Assembly (NCBI RefSeq): GCF_023913755.1
Contig: NZ_JAMXBJ010000026.1
Location: forward strand, 18,178-55,710
DNA length: 37,533 bases
Direction of reading: 5' to 3'
Origin: Pseudarthrobacter cellobiosi
GTDB lineage: Bacteria > Actinomycetota > Actinomycetes > Actinomycetales > Micrococcaceae
A program made the position numbers and the translations under genes. Below the pieces are notes generated by a model. The model was not told the DNA's origin and made no database searches. It saw only the letters and a program-made list of their open reading frames with translations. Shown here piece by piece: positions 16,729-24,557 of the stretch. Each line of letters begins with the position of its first letter. The stretch's first letter is position 1.

Positions 16729-17397
16729 TCAGCTTGATTCGAGGTTGTCCCTTACTGCGGCCAGGAACCGGGCGCCGGTGGCGCCGTCAATGGCCCGGTG
16801 GTCGCATGTGAGGGTAAGTCTCGCGCGGGGCCTCCAGGTGCCGTTCCCGTCGTCGGTCGGCACGAACTGCTGGCGTGTTGCTCCGACCGCGAGGATGGCC
16901 ACCTGCGGGACGTTGAGGATCGCATCGAAGGCGTCGATGCCCATCATGCCGAGGTTGGAGACGGTGAAGGTACCGTCCGTCACGTCCTCCATGGTGAGCT
17001 TGCCCTCGCGGGCGCGCTGGACGACGTCCCTGCGCGCAGCCGCGATACCCGCCAGACCCAGGGACGTCACGTCCTTGATGACAGGAACCACCAGCCCGGC
17101 CGGCGTATCGACGGCCATGCCGACGTTGACACGGTCGAACCGGGTGACCGTTTCCTCTGCGTAGTGAGCATTGAGGGCCGGGTGGTCCCGCAGCGCGGCC
17201 GCACAGGCGGCCAGGATCGCATCCGTGACGGTGGCGCTAGGGCTGCGCTCCTTCACGCGGAGCGCAGCCCCCATGTCCGCCTCGACGGCGAGATGGAAAG
17301 CCGGCGCCTCCCACGCGGCGACCATGCGCCGCGCAGCAGTGCGCCGGATTCCCTTGAGCGGGACGACAGTCCTGCCCTCCTCCTCGACAGCGGTCAC
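16729..17397 (-). CDS. 2-oxoacid/acetoin dehydrogenase E2 catalytic core without lipoyl or binding domain
   Basis: 222 residues containing only the acyltransferase domain of dihydrolipoamide acyltransferases. It starts directly at the catalytic domain (VVPLKGIRRTAARRM, residues 11-25) and ends with the active-site motif DHRAIDGA (His200, Asp204). A usual E2 carries one to three lipoyl domains and a peripheral-subunit-binding domain before this point; both are absent. The GTG at 17397 overlaps the aldolase stop (GTGA); codons upstream in frame are antisense-like and lack domain features. The lipoyl function is supplied by a separate gene (18286-18528), so the E2 is split. The core would move an acyl group from the free lipoyl carrier to CoA. 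How E1 and E3 dock without a binding domain is unclear. Confidence 0.9.
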   Translation of the reverse strand: MTAVEEEGRTVVPLKGIRRTAARRMVAAWEAPAFHLAVEADMGAALRVKERSPSATVTDAILAACAAALRDHPALNAHYAEETVTRFDRVNVGMAVDTPAGLVVPVIKDVTSLGLAGIAAARRDVVQRAREGKLTMEDVTDGTFTVSNLGMMGIDAFDAILNVPQVAILAVGATRQQFVPTDDGNGTWRPRARLTLTCDHRAIDGATGARFLAAVRDNLESS

Positions 17398-18257
17398 CGC
17401 TGCACCTGCGCCAGGCCCCGTGTCTTGCCCGCGCACCCGTAGAGCTCCATCTTCTCGATGGTTGCGTTGATCATCCGCTCCCGGCCTTCCGCCATCGCAT
17501 CCTCGAGCTGGCGGTCGCCGTTTGACCACACGGCCTCGATGCCTGAACGGAACGCGAGCCGCAGGTCCGTGTCGGCGTTGAACTTGTGCACCCCGGCGGC
17601 CATTGCAGCGCGGATCTCGTCATCCGGGACGCCGGACGCGCCATGGAGGACCAGCGGAATGCCCACGGCGGACTCGATCTCCTTGACCCTCTGGATGTCC
17701 AGAGGCTGCGCTGTCGCCAGCGGAACACCGTGCACGATTCCCACGGAAATAGCGAGGAAGTCAACTCCCGTTTCCGCAACGAAACGCTCCGCTTCGGCAA
17801 CATTGGTGTAGTAGGACTGCCAGTCGACCTGCTGGTCGGCGTCGGGGATCTTCCCCAGCTCGGCCTCCACGGGGATGCCGAAGGAGTGCGCCACCTCCAC
17901 GACCTTCCGCGTGGTGCGGATGTTCTCCTCGAACGGAAGGTGCGCGCCGTCGTACATGATGGAGGTGAACCCGAGCTTAATGGCCTCGAACACTTCCTCC
18001 CACGGTCCGTGGTCCAAATGGATCACATACTCGGCCTCGGACTCCTCGGCGATGCGGCGCGTCATCTCATAGGCCTTCTTGAGCCCCATGTGGGGCACGA
18101 TCGCCCGGCCCACCTGGAGGAAAACCGGAGACTTGGCACGCTCTGCGGCCCTGACCAGCGCCTCCGTGGTCTCCTCGTTGTGCATGTTGAATGCTCCGAC
18201 GGCGTATCTGCCGTCGGCTGCGTCTTTGACGATCTGACGTGGATCGACCTGTGGCAT
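17394..18257 (-). CDS. Class II (zinc) ketose-phosphate aldolase
   Basis: 287-residue TIM-barrel aldolase of the FbaA/GatY/KbaY family, which splits ketose (bis)phosphates into DHAP and an aldehyde. HLDHG carries the proton-transfer Asp and a zinc His; further zinc His residues fit ISVGIVHG and VLHGASG, and the phosphate loop is GVHKFNADTD. ATG at 18257 with AAGGGG upstream; a longer frame upstream has no support. The length (shorter than FbaA) suits the GatY/KbaY or IolJ subgroup. The gene is inserted between the two halves of the E2, with a 4-bp overlap to the core gene, so aldol cleavage and the dehydrogenase are probably steps of one pathway. Substrate unknown. Confidence 0.9.
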   Translation of the reverse strand: MPQVDPRQIVKDAADGRYAVGAFNMHNEETTEALVRAAERAKSPVFLQVGRAIVPHMGLKKAYEMTRRIAEESEAEYVIHLDHGPWEEVFEAIKLGFTSIMYDGAHLPFEENIRTTRKVVEVAHSFGIPVEAELGKIPDADQQVDWQSYYTNVAEAERFVAETGVDFLAISVGIVHGVPLATAQPLDIQRVKEIESAVGIPLVLHGASGVPDDEIRAAMAAGVHKFNADTDLRLAFRSGIEAVWSNGDRQLEDAMAEGRERMINATIEKMELYGCAGKTRGLAQVQR

Positions 18258-18285
18258 ATCTGTTCCCCTTCCTAGCTCTGGCCCG

Positions 18286-18528
18286 TCAGGCCGTCTCGAT
18301 GTAAGCGAGGATCGATCGGACATCCACGGTCTCGCCTTCGGGGACGACAATCTCGGCGAGGACGCCGGATGCGGGGGATTCCAGGGTCTCCTCAACCTTC
18401 TCGGCCTCGACCTCGGCCAGCGGCTCGTCCTCGGTGACGGTGTCGCCGACGTTCTTGAGCCATGTGGCGATGGTGCCTTCGCTCATGCCCATTCCCCACT
18501 GGGGCAGCAGGACCTCAACTCTTGCCAT
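18286..18528 (-). CDS. Free-standing lipoyl-domain protein
   Basis: 80 residues, a single lipoyl/biotinyl domain and nothing else. The hairpin turn usually read E-T-D-K-A is here VEAEKVEE, so Lys44 should be the lipoylated residue; the matching half SPASGVLAEIVVPEGETV follows as expected. ATG at 18528 has AGGAG 9 nt upstream. It lies between E1 beta and the aldolase. It would work as a diffusible acyl carrier, as the glycine-cleavage H protein does, instead of being tethered to E2. It is the probable client of the LplA/LipM-like protein and LipA at the left end of the island (inference). A biotin carrier is unlikely because the M-K-M signature is absent. Confidence 0.92.
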   Translation of the reverse strand: MARVEVLLPQWGMGMSEGTIATWLKNVGDTVTEDEPLAEVEAEKVEETLESPASGVLAEIVVPEGETVDVRSILAYIETA

Positions 18529-18564
18529 TTTCTTTCTCCTTGCTTTGGTGTTCTGTACGGGGTG

Positions 18565-19611
18565 TCACATGCGCGGTGCGGGCGATGTGAGTTCGGTGTT
18601 CAGGGTGTTCGCCATCAAGCCCGTGATCCGGCGGATCGCGTCCTCGATCTTTGTCCGGTTCGGATAGAGCTGCTTCTCGAGGGCGGGGCTGAACGGGATC
18701 TGGGTATCCGGGGTGGTGACGCGGACGATCGGGGCCCTGAGGGACTCGAACGCCTCCTCGGCGACGATGGCCGAAATCTCGGCCGCGGCCGAGCAGGTGC
18801 GGTGGGCCGGATCAGCGATGACCAGCCGCCCGGTGCGCTGTACCGAGCGGATCACGGCCTCGGTGTCGAACGGGACGAGGGTGCGCGGGTCGATGACCTC
18901 TACCGAGACGCCCTCCAAGGCGAGCGACTCCGCGGCCGCGAGGGCCTCCGGAACGGCGCTGGCGATCGCGACGACGGTTACGTCGTCGCCGGTCCTGGCG
19001 ACATTGGCCTGGCCGAACGGGATACGATACTCCTCCTCCGGGACCTCACCCTTGCTGCCCCAGAGCGTGCACGCCTCGAAGGTCAGGACCGGGTCGTCGG
19101 TGTCCACCGCGGTCCTGAGCAGACCCTTGGCGTCGTACGGGGTGGACGGGACAATGATCTTCAACCCCGGGACGTTCATGAACATCGGGTACGGGCGGTC
19201 GGAGTGGTGAGCGCCGGTGTTGAGCCCGTAGAACATGGCCGAGCGGAACACGACCGGGATGGACGCCTGCCCGCCGAACATATACCGGTTCTTGGCGGCC
19301 TGGTTCACGAACTGGTCCATTGCCATGTACAGGAAGCTCGAATACGAGAGGTCGACGATGGGCCGCAGGCCGGTCATCGCGGCACCGATCGCGGCTCCGA
19401 CGATGACTTCCTCGGAGATGGGGGTGTTGCGGATACGGTTGGCCCCATACATCTCCAGGAAGTCGCCCTTGTCCTTGCGCGACTTGCCGGCACCGGTGGT
19501 GCCGTATACGTTGGCCTCGACGTCCTCGCCGATGATGACCACCCGCTCGTCGGCGTCCATCGCCTCACGCTGGGCGGCGCCGATGGCGCCAAGGTAGCTC
19601 ATGACAGTCAT
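18565..19611 (-). CDS. Thiamine-diphosphate dehydrogenase E1 beta subunit (acetoin-dehydrogenase-like)
   Basis: 348 residues with the transketolase pyrimidine-binding domain (about 5-180; GEDVEANVYGTTG, TPISEEVIVGAAIGAAMTG) and the C-terminal domain (VEVIDPRTLVPFDTEAV). Together with the alpha subunit it forms the alpha2beta2 E1 that decarboxylates a 2-oxoacid or cleaves an alpha-hydroxyketone and passes the acyl group to a lipoyl arm. ATG at 19611 overlaps the E1 alpha stop (ATGA). Acetoin dehydrogenase AcoB, pyruvate and branched-chain E1 beta all share this architecture; the acetoin type is favoured by the alpha subunit. Confidence 0.92.
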   Translation of the reverse strand: MTVMSYLGAIGAAQREAMDADERVVIIGEDVEANVYGTTGAGKSRKDKGDFLEMYGANRIRNTPISEEVIVGAAIGAAMTGLRPIVDLSYSSFLYMAMDQFVNQAAKNRYMFGGQASIPVVFRSAMFYGLNTGAHHSDRPYPMFMNVPGLKIIVPSTPYDAKGLLRTAVDTDDPVLTFEACTLWGSKGEVPEEEYRIPFGQANVARTGDDVTVVAIASAVPEALAAAESLALEGVSVEVIDPRTLVPFDTEAVIRSVQRTGRLVIADPAHRTCSAAAEISAIVAEEAFESLRAPIVRVTTPDTQIPFSPALEKQLYPNRTKIEDAIRRITGLMANTLNTELTSPAPRM

Positions 19612-20594
19612 GCGATCGCTCCGATCGGCTCGGTGTACAGGTCTTTGAAGGCGACACTGGGGTCAGGGTAGGGGCTCGCGTCGGTGAAGCGCACGGCCTC
19701 ATCGACCTCGGCCAGGACTTCGGCTTCAAGCGCATCGAGCTCTCCGGCCGTGGCGATCCCCTCGCGTTCGAGATGCTGGCGGAACAGGACGATTGGGTCG
19801 CGCTCGACCCAGGCGGCCTTCTCCGCTGCGTCACGGTAGTCCGTGCCCAGGCGAAGCCCCTCAGAGTGCTCGTTGAACCGATACGTGATCACCTCAACGA
19901 GCGAGGGGCCCTCGCCCCGGCGGGCTCGCTCCACCGCAGCCGTGACTGCTTCGAAGACCGCCAGCACATCCTGGCCGTCCTCGACCCGCACGCCCGGCAT
20001 CCCGAAGCCGGCGGCCCGGTCCGCGATTACGCCCGAGGTCACTGTGTGCGCCGGGGTCGAGAGCGCGTACTGGTTGTTCTCGCACAGGAAAACCACCGGC
20101 AGGTTCCACACCCCGGAGAGGTTCATTGCCTCGTACAAGCACCCTTGGTTCGCCGCGCCGTCGCCGAAAAACGCCAGGGACACTTTGCCATTGCCGAGAA
20201 CCTTGCTCGAAAGCGCGGCCCCGGTGGCGATGGGGATCGAGGAGCCCACGATGCCGGACTCGCCGAGGCTGCCCACCGCGAAGTCGGCCAGGTGCAGAGA
20301 CCCTCCCTTGCCACCGCACACCCCCGTGGCCTTGCCCACGAGCTCAGCCATGAGCGGACCCAGCGGCGAGCCTTTCCCGATCGGGTGGCCGTGGCTGCGG
20401 TGATTGCCCGACATGTAGTCGAGGTCCCCGAGCGCCATACAGGCCCCGACAACCTGGGCCTCCTGCCCGATGCTGGTGTGCACGGTGCCCGGGATTTGGC
20501 CCCGCTTGACCATCCGGGATGCCCGCTCGTCAAAACGGCGGATCCGCAGCATGCGCCGCTGCATCTCCAGCAAATTCTGCGATGAAAGATCCAT
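19608..20594 (-). CDS. Thiamine-diphosphate dehydrogenase E1 alpha subunit (acetoin-dehydrogenase-like)
   Basis: 328 residues. The ThDP/Mg motif starts at GDG (144-146) and ends at NN (173-174). The preceding stretch GGKGGSLHLADFAVGSLGES and the short overall length resemble AcoA of acetoin dehydrogenase more than pyruvate E1. AcoA-type enzymes split CH3-CO-CHOH-R and make acetyl-CoA, so a 1-deoxyketose is one conceivable substrate (inference). ATG at 20594 is chosen because AAGGAG is 5 nt upstream; a GTG directly before it is possible. First gene of the dehydrogenase operon, with its own promoter and operator-like repeat. No dihydrolipoamide dehydrogenase (E3) gene is in the window, so the housekeeping E3 would have to serve. 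Confidence 0.92.
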   Translation of the reverse strand: MDLSSQNLLEMQRRMLRIRRFDERASRMVKRGQIPGTVHTSIGQEAQVVGACMALGDLDYMSGNHRSHGHPIGKGSPLGPLMAELVGKATGVCGGKGGSLHLADFAVGSLGESGIVGSSIPIATGAALSSKVLGNGKVSLAFFGDGAANQGCLYEAMNLSGVWNLPVVFLCENNQYALSTPAHTVTSGVIADRAAGFGMPGVRVEDGQDVLAVFEAVTAAVERARRGEGPSLVEVITYRFNEHSEGLRLGTDYRDAAEKAAWVERDPIVLFRQHLEREGIATAGELDALEAEVLAEVDEAVRFTDASPYPDPSVAFKDLYTEPIGAIA

Positions 20595-20606
20595 CACGGC
20601 TCCTTT

Positions 20607-20665
20607 CTGAGTAAATATTCATTGTGTGAATTCTAATTCTATTCGCGGGTAGCCGAACTTGGCAA
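20607..20665 (-). promoter_or_regulatory. Promoter and operator-like inverted repeat of the dehydrogenase operon
   Basis: Read on the minus strand, TTGCCA (complement of 20660-20665) and TAGAAT (complement of 20636-20641) are 18 bp apart, each one mismatch from consensus. At the expected start point lies a perfect inverted repeat ATTCA-N5-TGAAT (20617-20631), and CTGAGTAAATATTC (20607-20620) follows. It contains ATATTCATT, shared with 7505-7513. The arrangement suits repression. Confidence 0.65.
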
Positions 20666-20707
20666 TAGCTTCGGCCGATCGCGCGGTACAGCCTTGACTG
20701 CGCCCGT

Positions 20708-21544
20708 TCAAGACGCCCGGAACGGCTCCAGGAGTGCATCGATGCGCGGCAGCACCATAGTCGGCTGCCGCTCAGGGGGCAGCAGCCCCGCCATCTCCAT
20801 AGTGGCCTCGCCCGTGAGGACGAGGGCAGAATCCATGCAGGCGTCCACCGCCATGGCGATGTCTGTCTGCAGCCGGTCCCCCACCATGACGCAGTCCGAT
20901 CCGGAGAGCCCCAGGACGTCCAGCGCCGTTTGCAGCATGACTCCGGCCGGCTTTCCCACGTTGGCCTCGCACCGCACTCCGGTGCACGCCTCGATCGCGG
21001 CGATCACTGCCGCGGCGTCAGGCTCCCCGCGGCCCATCGGCATGGGACAGTAGGCATCGGGGTTTGTGGCCACCAGGCGCGCCCGCCGGTGCTGCCAGAG
21101 TGCGTCAAAGGCGATCTGGAGCTTGCGGTAGTCGAAGCCGCGGTCATAGCTCGCGACCACGACGTCAATGTCCCGGGGATCCTCGGTCAGCCGGAAACCG
21201 GCCGAGCGGATGGCCTGTTGGAGCGGCTCTTCACCGATGACGAAGACTCCCGCCCCCGGAGCTTCCTTGCGCAGCCACGCGACGATGGTGACCAGCGGGT
21301 TCACGATCCGGTTGACGGGGGTCGGCAGGCCCAGCCGGGTCAGCTTGTCCGCGTACATCTGCGGATTCTTGGTGGGGTTATTGGAGAGGAACAGTGTCTC
21401 GCGTCCCGCCTCCCGGAGCCCGTGCACCAGCTCCGCAGCCCCCGGGAGCAACTCATCGCCCAGATAGATCGTGCCGTCGAGGTCGAAGAGATAGCCGGCA
21501 TAAGCTCTCACCGGCCTGGACGTCAGGGTCGTTGAAGCATTCAT
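20708..21544 (-). CDS. HAD-IIA sugar phosphatase (NagD/AraL-like)
   Basis: 278 residues. Motif I DLDGTIYLGD (nucleophile and acid Asp), motif II LFLSNNPTKN, and motifs III/IV GKPAGVMLQ and GDRLQTDI mark the HAD-IIA subfamily, which dephosphorylates small sugar or polyol phosphates. ATG at 21544 overlaps the kinase stop (ATGA). It lies with an FGGY kinase and an AraM-like dehydrogenase, the same three families as AraL, AraB and AraM in the Bacillus subtilis arabinose operon. It may prevent build-up of toxic phosphorylated intermediates (inference). Confidence 0.88.
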   Translation of the reverse strand: MNASTTLTSRPVRAYAGYLFDLDGTIYLGDELLPGAAELVHGLREAGRETLFLSNNPTKNPQMYADKLTRLGLPTPVNRIVNPLVTIVAWLRKEAPGAGVFVIGEEPLQQAIRSAGFRLTEDPRDIDVVVASYDRGFDYRKLQIAFDALWQHRRARLVATNPDAYCPMPMGRGEPDAAAVIAAIEACTGVRCEANVGKPAGVMLQTALDVLGLSGSDCVMVGDRLQTDIAMAVDACMDSALVLTGEATMEMAGLLPPERQPTMVLPRIDALLEPFRAS

Positions 21545-23052
21545 CGCGTTGCCTCCGCGAGCTTGGCGAAAACAGCCCGGTTGGCCGGATAAATATCGCG
21601 GTAGACGTCGTATAGCCGCTCGTACGCTGCGGCCGCGGCGGGTCGGGGCTCGTAGGACAGCCCTGTTCCGCTCATGGCCTTGGCGGCGGAGGCCACGGAA
21701 TCGTGGATGCCCACAGCGGCCGCGGCCAGCATCCCCGCACCAAGGCAGGTGCTCTCCGGATCGCGCACCACGGAGACGCTGCGCTGCATGACGTCGGCGA
21801 TAATCTGGCACCAGACCGGGCTGCGGGAGCCGCCGCCCAGGGCGACCACTTCGGCCACGGGCTCTGCCAGGGCCTTCTCCGCCCCGGTGGTCAGGAGCCG
21901 CTGTTCGAAAGCGAGGCCCTCAAGGAGGGCCCGATACACGTGCGCCTTGCCATGAACGCCGGTGAGGCCGAGCAGGGCACCGCGCGCATTGTGGTCCCAG
22001 TAGGGCGTAAGCGCCCCGGTCCAATACGGCAGGGCCAGCAGGCCCTCTGAACCGGGGGGAAGAGCAGCCGCAGCGGTCTCAAGGACCTGCTCGGGGCTCA
22101 GCCCCAGGCCGAGGCCCTGGGCGTCGATTCCAGAGAATTTCTCGATGAACCAGACCAGGTTGATGGTGCCGCCGCCGATGAAGGTCTCCAAGGTATAGGC
22201 CCCGGGAACGGCGGCCGACAGCGTCCTGTACTCCCGTGCATAGGAATATTGCTCCGCGAACGTCCCCGACACGATTCCGCTGCCAAGGTTAAGGTAGGCC
22301 CGGCCGCCCGAGGTTGCCCCGGCACCCAGCTGCGCGCATTGCCCGTCCCCCGCGCCAGCCACGACGGCGACTCCCGACGGAAGGCCCAGGCGCGCGGCGG
22401 CGTCGTCCGTGAGATTGCCCAGGACGCTGCCGGGTGGCCGGAGTTCGCTGAGCTGCCCGCGGTCAAGGCCCACCGCGGCGACCAGACCGTCGTCGTACTC
22501 GAAGGTGGACATGTCCACCAGCCCGAGCGGATCCGCCGAGGCCCAGGAAGTGAGCCAGGCACCGGTGAGGCGGTGGACCAGGAACCCGTGAACGTCCACC
22601 ACCTTGCCGATGCGTGAGACCGTGTCCGGTTCATGGGCCTGGAGCCAGTGGAGCTTGTACCAGGCCGGGGTCGGGTTGGCGGGCTTGCCGGTGAGGCGGT
22701 GGACGTCTTCCGTGCCGAAGGTGGATACCTCCCCGGTGGCACGGGTGTCGAGCCACAGCATGGCCGGCCGGAGCGGGATGCCCTCGTCGTCGAGGCAAAC
22801 GAAGCTCTCCCGCTGATGGGTAATACAGATGGCGCCGATCCGGGAGGTGTCCACGGTCTGGGCTGCCCGCCGGATCGCTTCAGCGGAGGCGGTCCACCAG
22901 TCCTCGGCGTTCTGTTCCCCCCACCCCGGACGGGGCTGGCTGAGGCCGAAGGCGCAGCGCGCCTGCGAGAGTGCCTCGCCGCGGGCGTTCCAGACGACGG
23001 CCTTGGCGGCCGTGGTGGAGCAGTCGACGCCGATCACATAGTCGCGCAGCAT
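21541..23052 (-). CDS. FGGY-family carbohydrate kinase (xylulokinase/polyol kinase-like)
   Basis: 503 residues. The N-terminal ATPase fold begins DYVIGVDCSTTAAKAVVW; the substrate loop is CITHQRESFVCLD and the catalytic Asp lies in AGAGDGQCAQLG, followed by a C-terminal ATP-binding half (VALGGGSRSPVWCQIIAD). The HQRES loop resembles glycerol-kinase NQRET, whereas overall layout and length resemble xylulokinase, so the substrate may be a ketopentose or a polyol. ATG at 23052 is 4 bp after the preceding stop, with GGAAAGGAAG upstream; the long frame beyond it is antisense-like. The second FGGY kinase of the island; with the first at 3132-4643 there are two phosphorylation steps or two entry substrates. 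Confidence 0.9.
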   Translation of the reverse strand: MLRDYVIGVDCSTTAAKAVVWNARGEALSQARCAFGLSQPRPGWGEQNAEDWWTASAEAIRRAAQTVDTSRIGAICITHQRESFVCLDDEGIPLRPAMLWLDTRATGEVSTFGTEDVHRLTGKPANPTPAWYKLHWLQAHEPDTVSRIGKVVDVHGFLVHRLTGAWLTSWASADPLGLVDMSTFEYDDGLVAAVGLDRGQLSELRPPGSVLGNLTDDAAARLGLPSGVAVVAGAGDGQCAQLGAGATSGGRAYLNLGSGIVSGTFAEQYSYAREYRTLSAAVPGAYTLETFIGGGTINLVWFIEKFSGIDAQGLGLGLSPEQVLETAAAALPPGSEGLLALPYWTGALTPYWDHNARGALLGLTGVHGKAHVYRALLEGLAFEQRLLTTGAEKALAEPVAEVVALGGGSRSPVWCQIIADVMQRSVSVVRDPESTCLGAGMLAAAAVGIHDSVASAAKAMSGTGLSYEPRPAAAAAYERLYDVYRDIYPANRAVFAKLAEATR

Positions 23053-23056
23053 GGGT

Positions 23057-24529
23057 TCACTTCCTTTCCGCGCCCGCAGCTGCCGCCGCCTGGGCCGCGC
23101 GCTCCAGCACCTCGGCCACGTCCGCGGCCTCCCACCAGCCGAGGAGCGTGAGCAGGTCCACGACGGTGAAACGGTTGCGCATGAGGGCGCAGTTCTCGAC
23201 CGCCCACCGCCCCAGTTCGGCATCCACCGAAGGCTCAAGCTCGGCCAGAGTGACAGCGGCGCCGGCGCCCGCGAGCGCCGACGCGATCGACTCCGCGGGC
23301 CGGACGAGGTCCCTAAGTTCCCCGCGGACGCCTGTCCAGCCCTCCAGCAACGCACCGACCCGGGCCAGCTCGCGCCCCACGGTATCGAGCTTCGTGGAAT
23401 AGTCACGCCAGCATTCCTCGGCCACGCGCAGGCTCGGATCGACCCGTTCGAAGGCGGCAAGGACTCTTTTCCTGGCCGGTCCGTGGTCAAGGGCTGCCAA
23501 GCGCGGCCGGGTGCCGGGTGCTGCTGCCAGCCGCTCAAACAGCATGTCCCAGGCGCTGGCGGCAATCACGGAACCAGCTCCCACCTGAGCACCGTGGAAG
23601 CCGATGGGTTCGTCATGGGCGCCGTGGTACTGGTCCAGCATGTGGCTGATCAGGTGCTCGACGCCGGACAGGACGGCCGTCGTCCCGGCGACACCGGTGA
23701 CGATCCCGCGCAGTGCAAGGGCGCGTGCCAGGGCCCCCACCGATTCTGGCTGGGCCTCCCGTACCCCTGCGCTCCAGCTCTCCAGGTCCTTGCCGACCAT
23801 GCCGAGCAGGCGCACGGCGCTGGGCTTGTACGTCGGGTCGGTGCCGACCAGCGAAGCCAGCCGCCAGTCCGCCGGAGCAACCAGCATGGACGTCATCTCG
23901 CCGAAGCCGGCACGGTTCATGGCTTCCGGCGCCTCGGCGATAACGTCCGTGTCGGAGATGACTGCGTCCGGCCAGCAGGAGGGTATGGTGCGTTTCACCC
24001 CGTCCCGCAGAACCACGGAAACGTCGTCGGTGTACCCGTCGACGGAGGCGGCTGTCTGAACCGAAACCAGGACCAGGGTTCTGCCTGCGGCACCTGCGCG
24101 CTGGACTGCGACCTTTGCGATGTCGCTGATGGTGCCGCCGCCGACAGCTACGACGGCATCGGCGCCAAGGACGACTCCAGCGGCCGCATCGAGGACGCTG
24201 TCGACGACGTGGAGTTCAGCGTGCCCGTCGTCGAGCACTGTGCGGACCACAGTGAACCTGGCGGCGAGCTGGGCCTGAATGAGGTCTTTGACGTCCTCCC
24301 CGGAACGCGCGATCCGGGTACGGTCCACCAGAAGCGAGACCCGCGGCGGCGTGGCCGCGCTGCCAGTCTGCGCGGCCGGCAGGAGCCGGGTGACGGCGTC
24401 GGCCACTGCCCCAACGGCGCCGGGGCCGATGATGAGCTGCCGGAGCCCGCAGGGAGCGAGCGTTTGGTCGGGATCGGCCTCGGCGAGCAGCTCCTCGATG
24501 GGCTCTACGACGTAGGTGTCGGTGGTCAT
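23057..24529 (-). CDS. sn-Glycerol-1-phosphate dehydrogenase-like (AraM/EgsA family) protein
   Basis: 490 residues. Rossmann-type NAD-binding part with GGGTISD (130-136), then the iron-alcohol-dehydrogenase-like helical domain. Metal-site His292 (SGVEHLISH) and His312 (FHGAQVG) are present. The Asp ligand of the G-x-G-D motif is replaced: AGFGEMTS has Glu211. The protein is also about 100 residues longer than AraM at its C-terminus, ending in an alanine-rich helix. It would interconvert DHAP and a polyol phosphate such as glycerol-1-phosphate, or act on a related compound; the altered ligand and extension argue for a divergent subgroup. ATG at 24529 with AGGAC upstream. Confidence 0.83.
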   Translation of the reverse strand: MTTDTYVVEPIEELLAEADPDQTLAPCGLRQLIIGPGAVGAVADAVTRLLPAAQTGSAATPPRVSLLVDRTRIARSGEDVKDLIQAQLAARFTVVRTVLDDGHAELHVVDSVLDAAAGVVLGADAVVAVGGGTISDIAKVAVQRAGAAGRTLVLVSVQTAASVDGYTDDVSVVLRDGVKRTIPSCWPDAVISDTDVIAEAPEAMNRAGFGEMTSMLVAPADWRLASLVGTDPTYKPSAVRLLGMVGKDLESWSAGVREAQPESVGALARALALRGIVTGVAGTTAVLSGVEHLISHMLDQYHGAHDEPIGFHGAQVGAGSVIAASAWDMLFERLAAAPGTRPRLAALDHGPARKRVLAAFERVDPSLRVAEECWRDYSTKLDTVGRELARVGALLEGWTGVRGELRDLVRPAESIASALAGAGAAVTLAELEPSVDAELGRWAVENCALMRNRFTVVDLLTLLGWWEAADVAEVLERAAQAAAAAGAERK

Positions 24530-24557
24530 GGTGTCCTCTCGGAACGGGGGTGCGCCG

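Noticed and set aside
18286..18528. Biotin carrier protein
   Set aside because: The modification site is E-K-V rather than M-K-M, and the gene is beside E1 and E2 subunits, so a lipoyl domain fits better.
23053..23565. N-terminal extension of the second FGGY kinase (674-codon frame)
   Set aside because: The extra 171 codons overlap the AraM-like gene in another frame and contain no domain; ATG 23052 has a good ribosome site.
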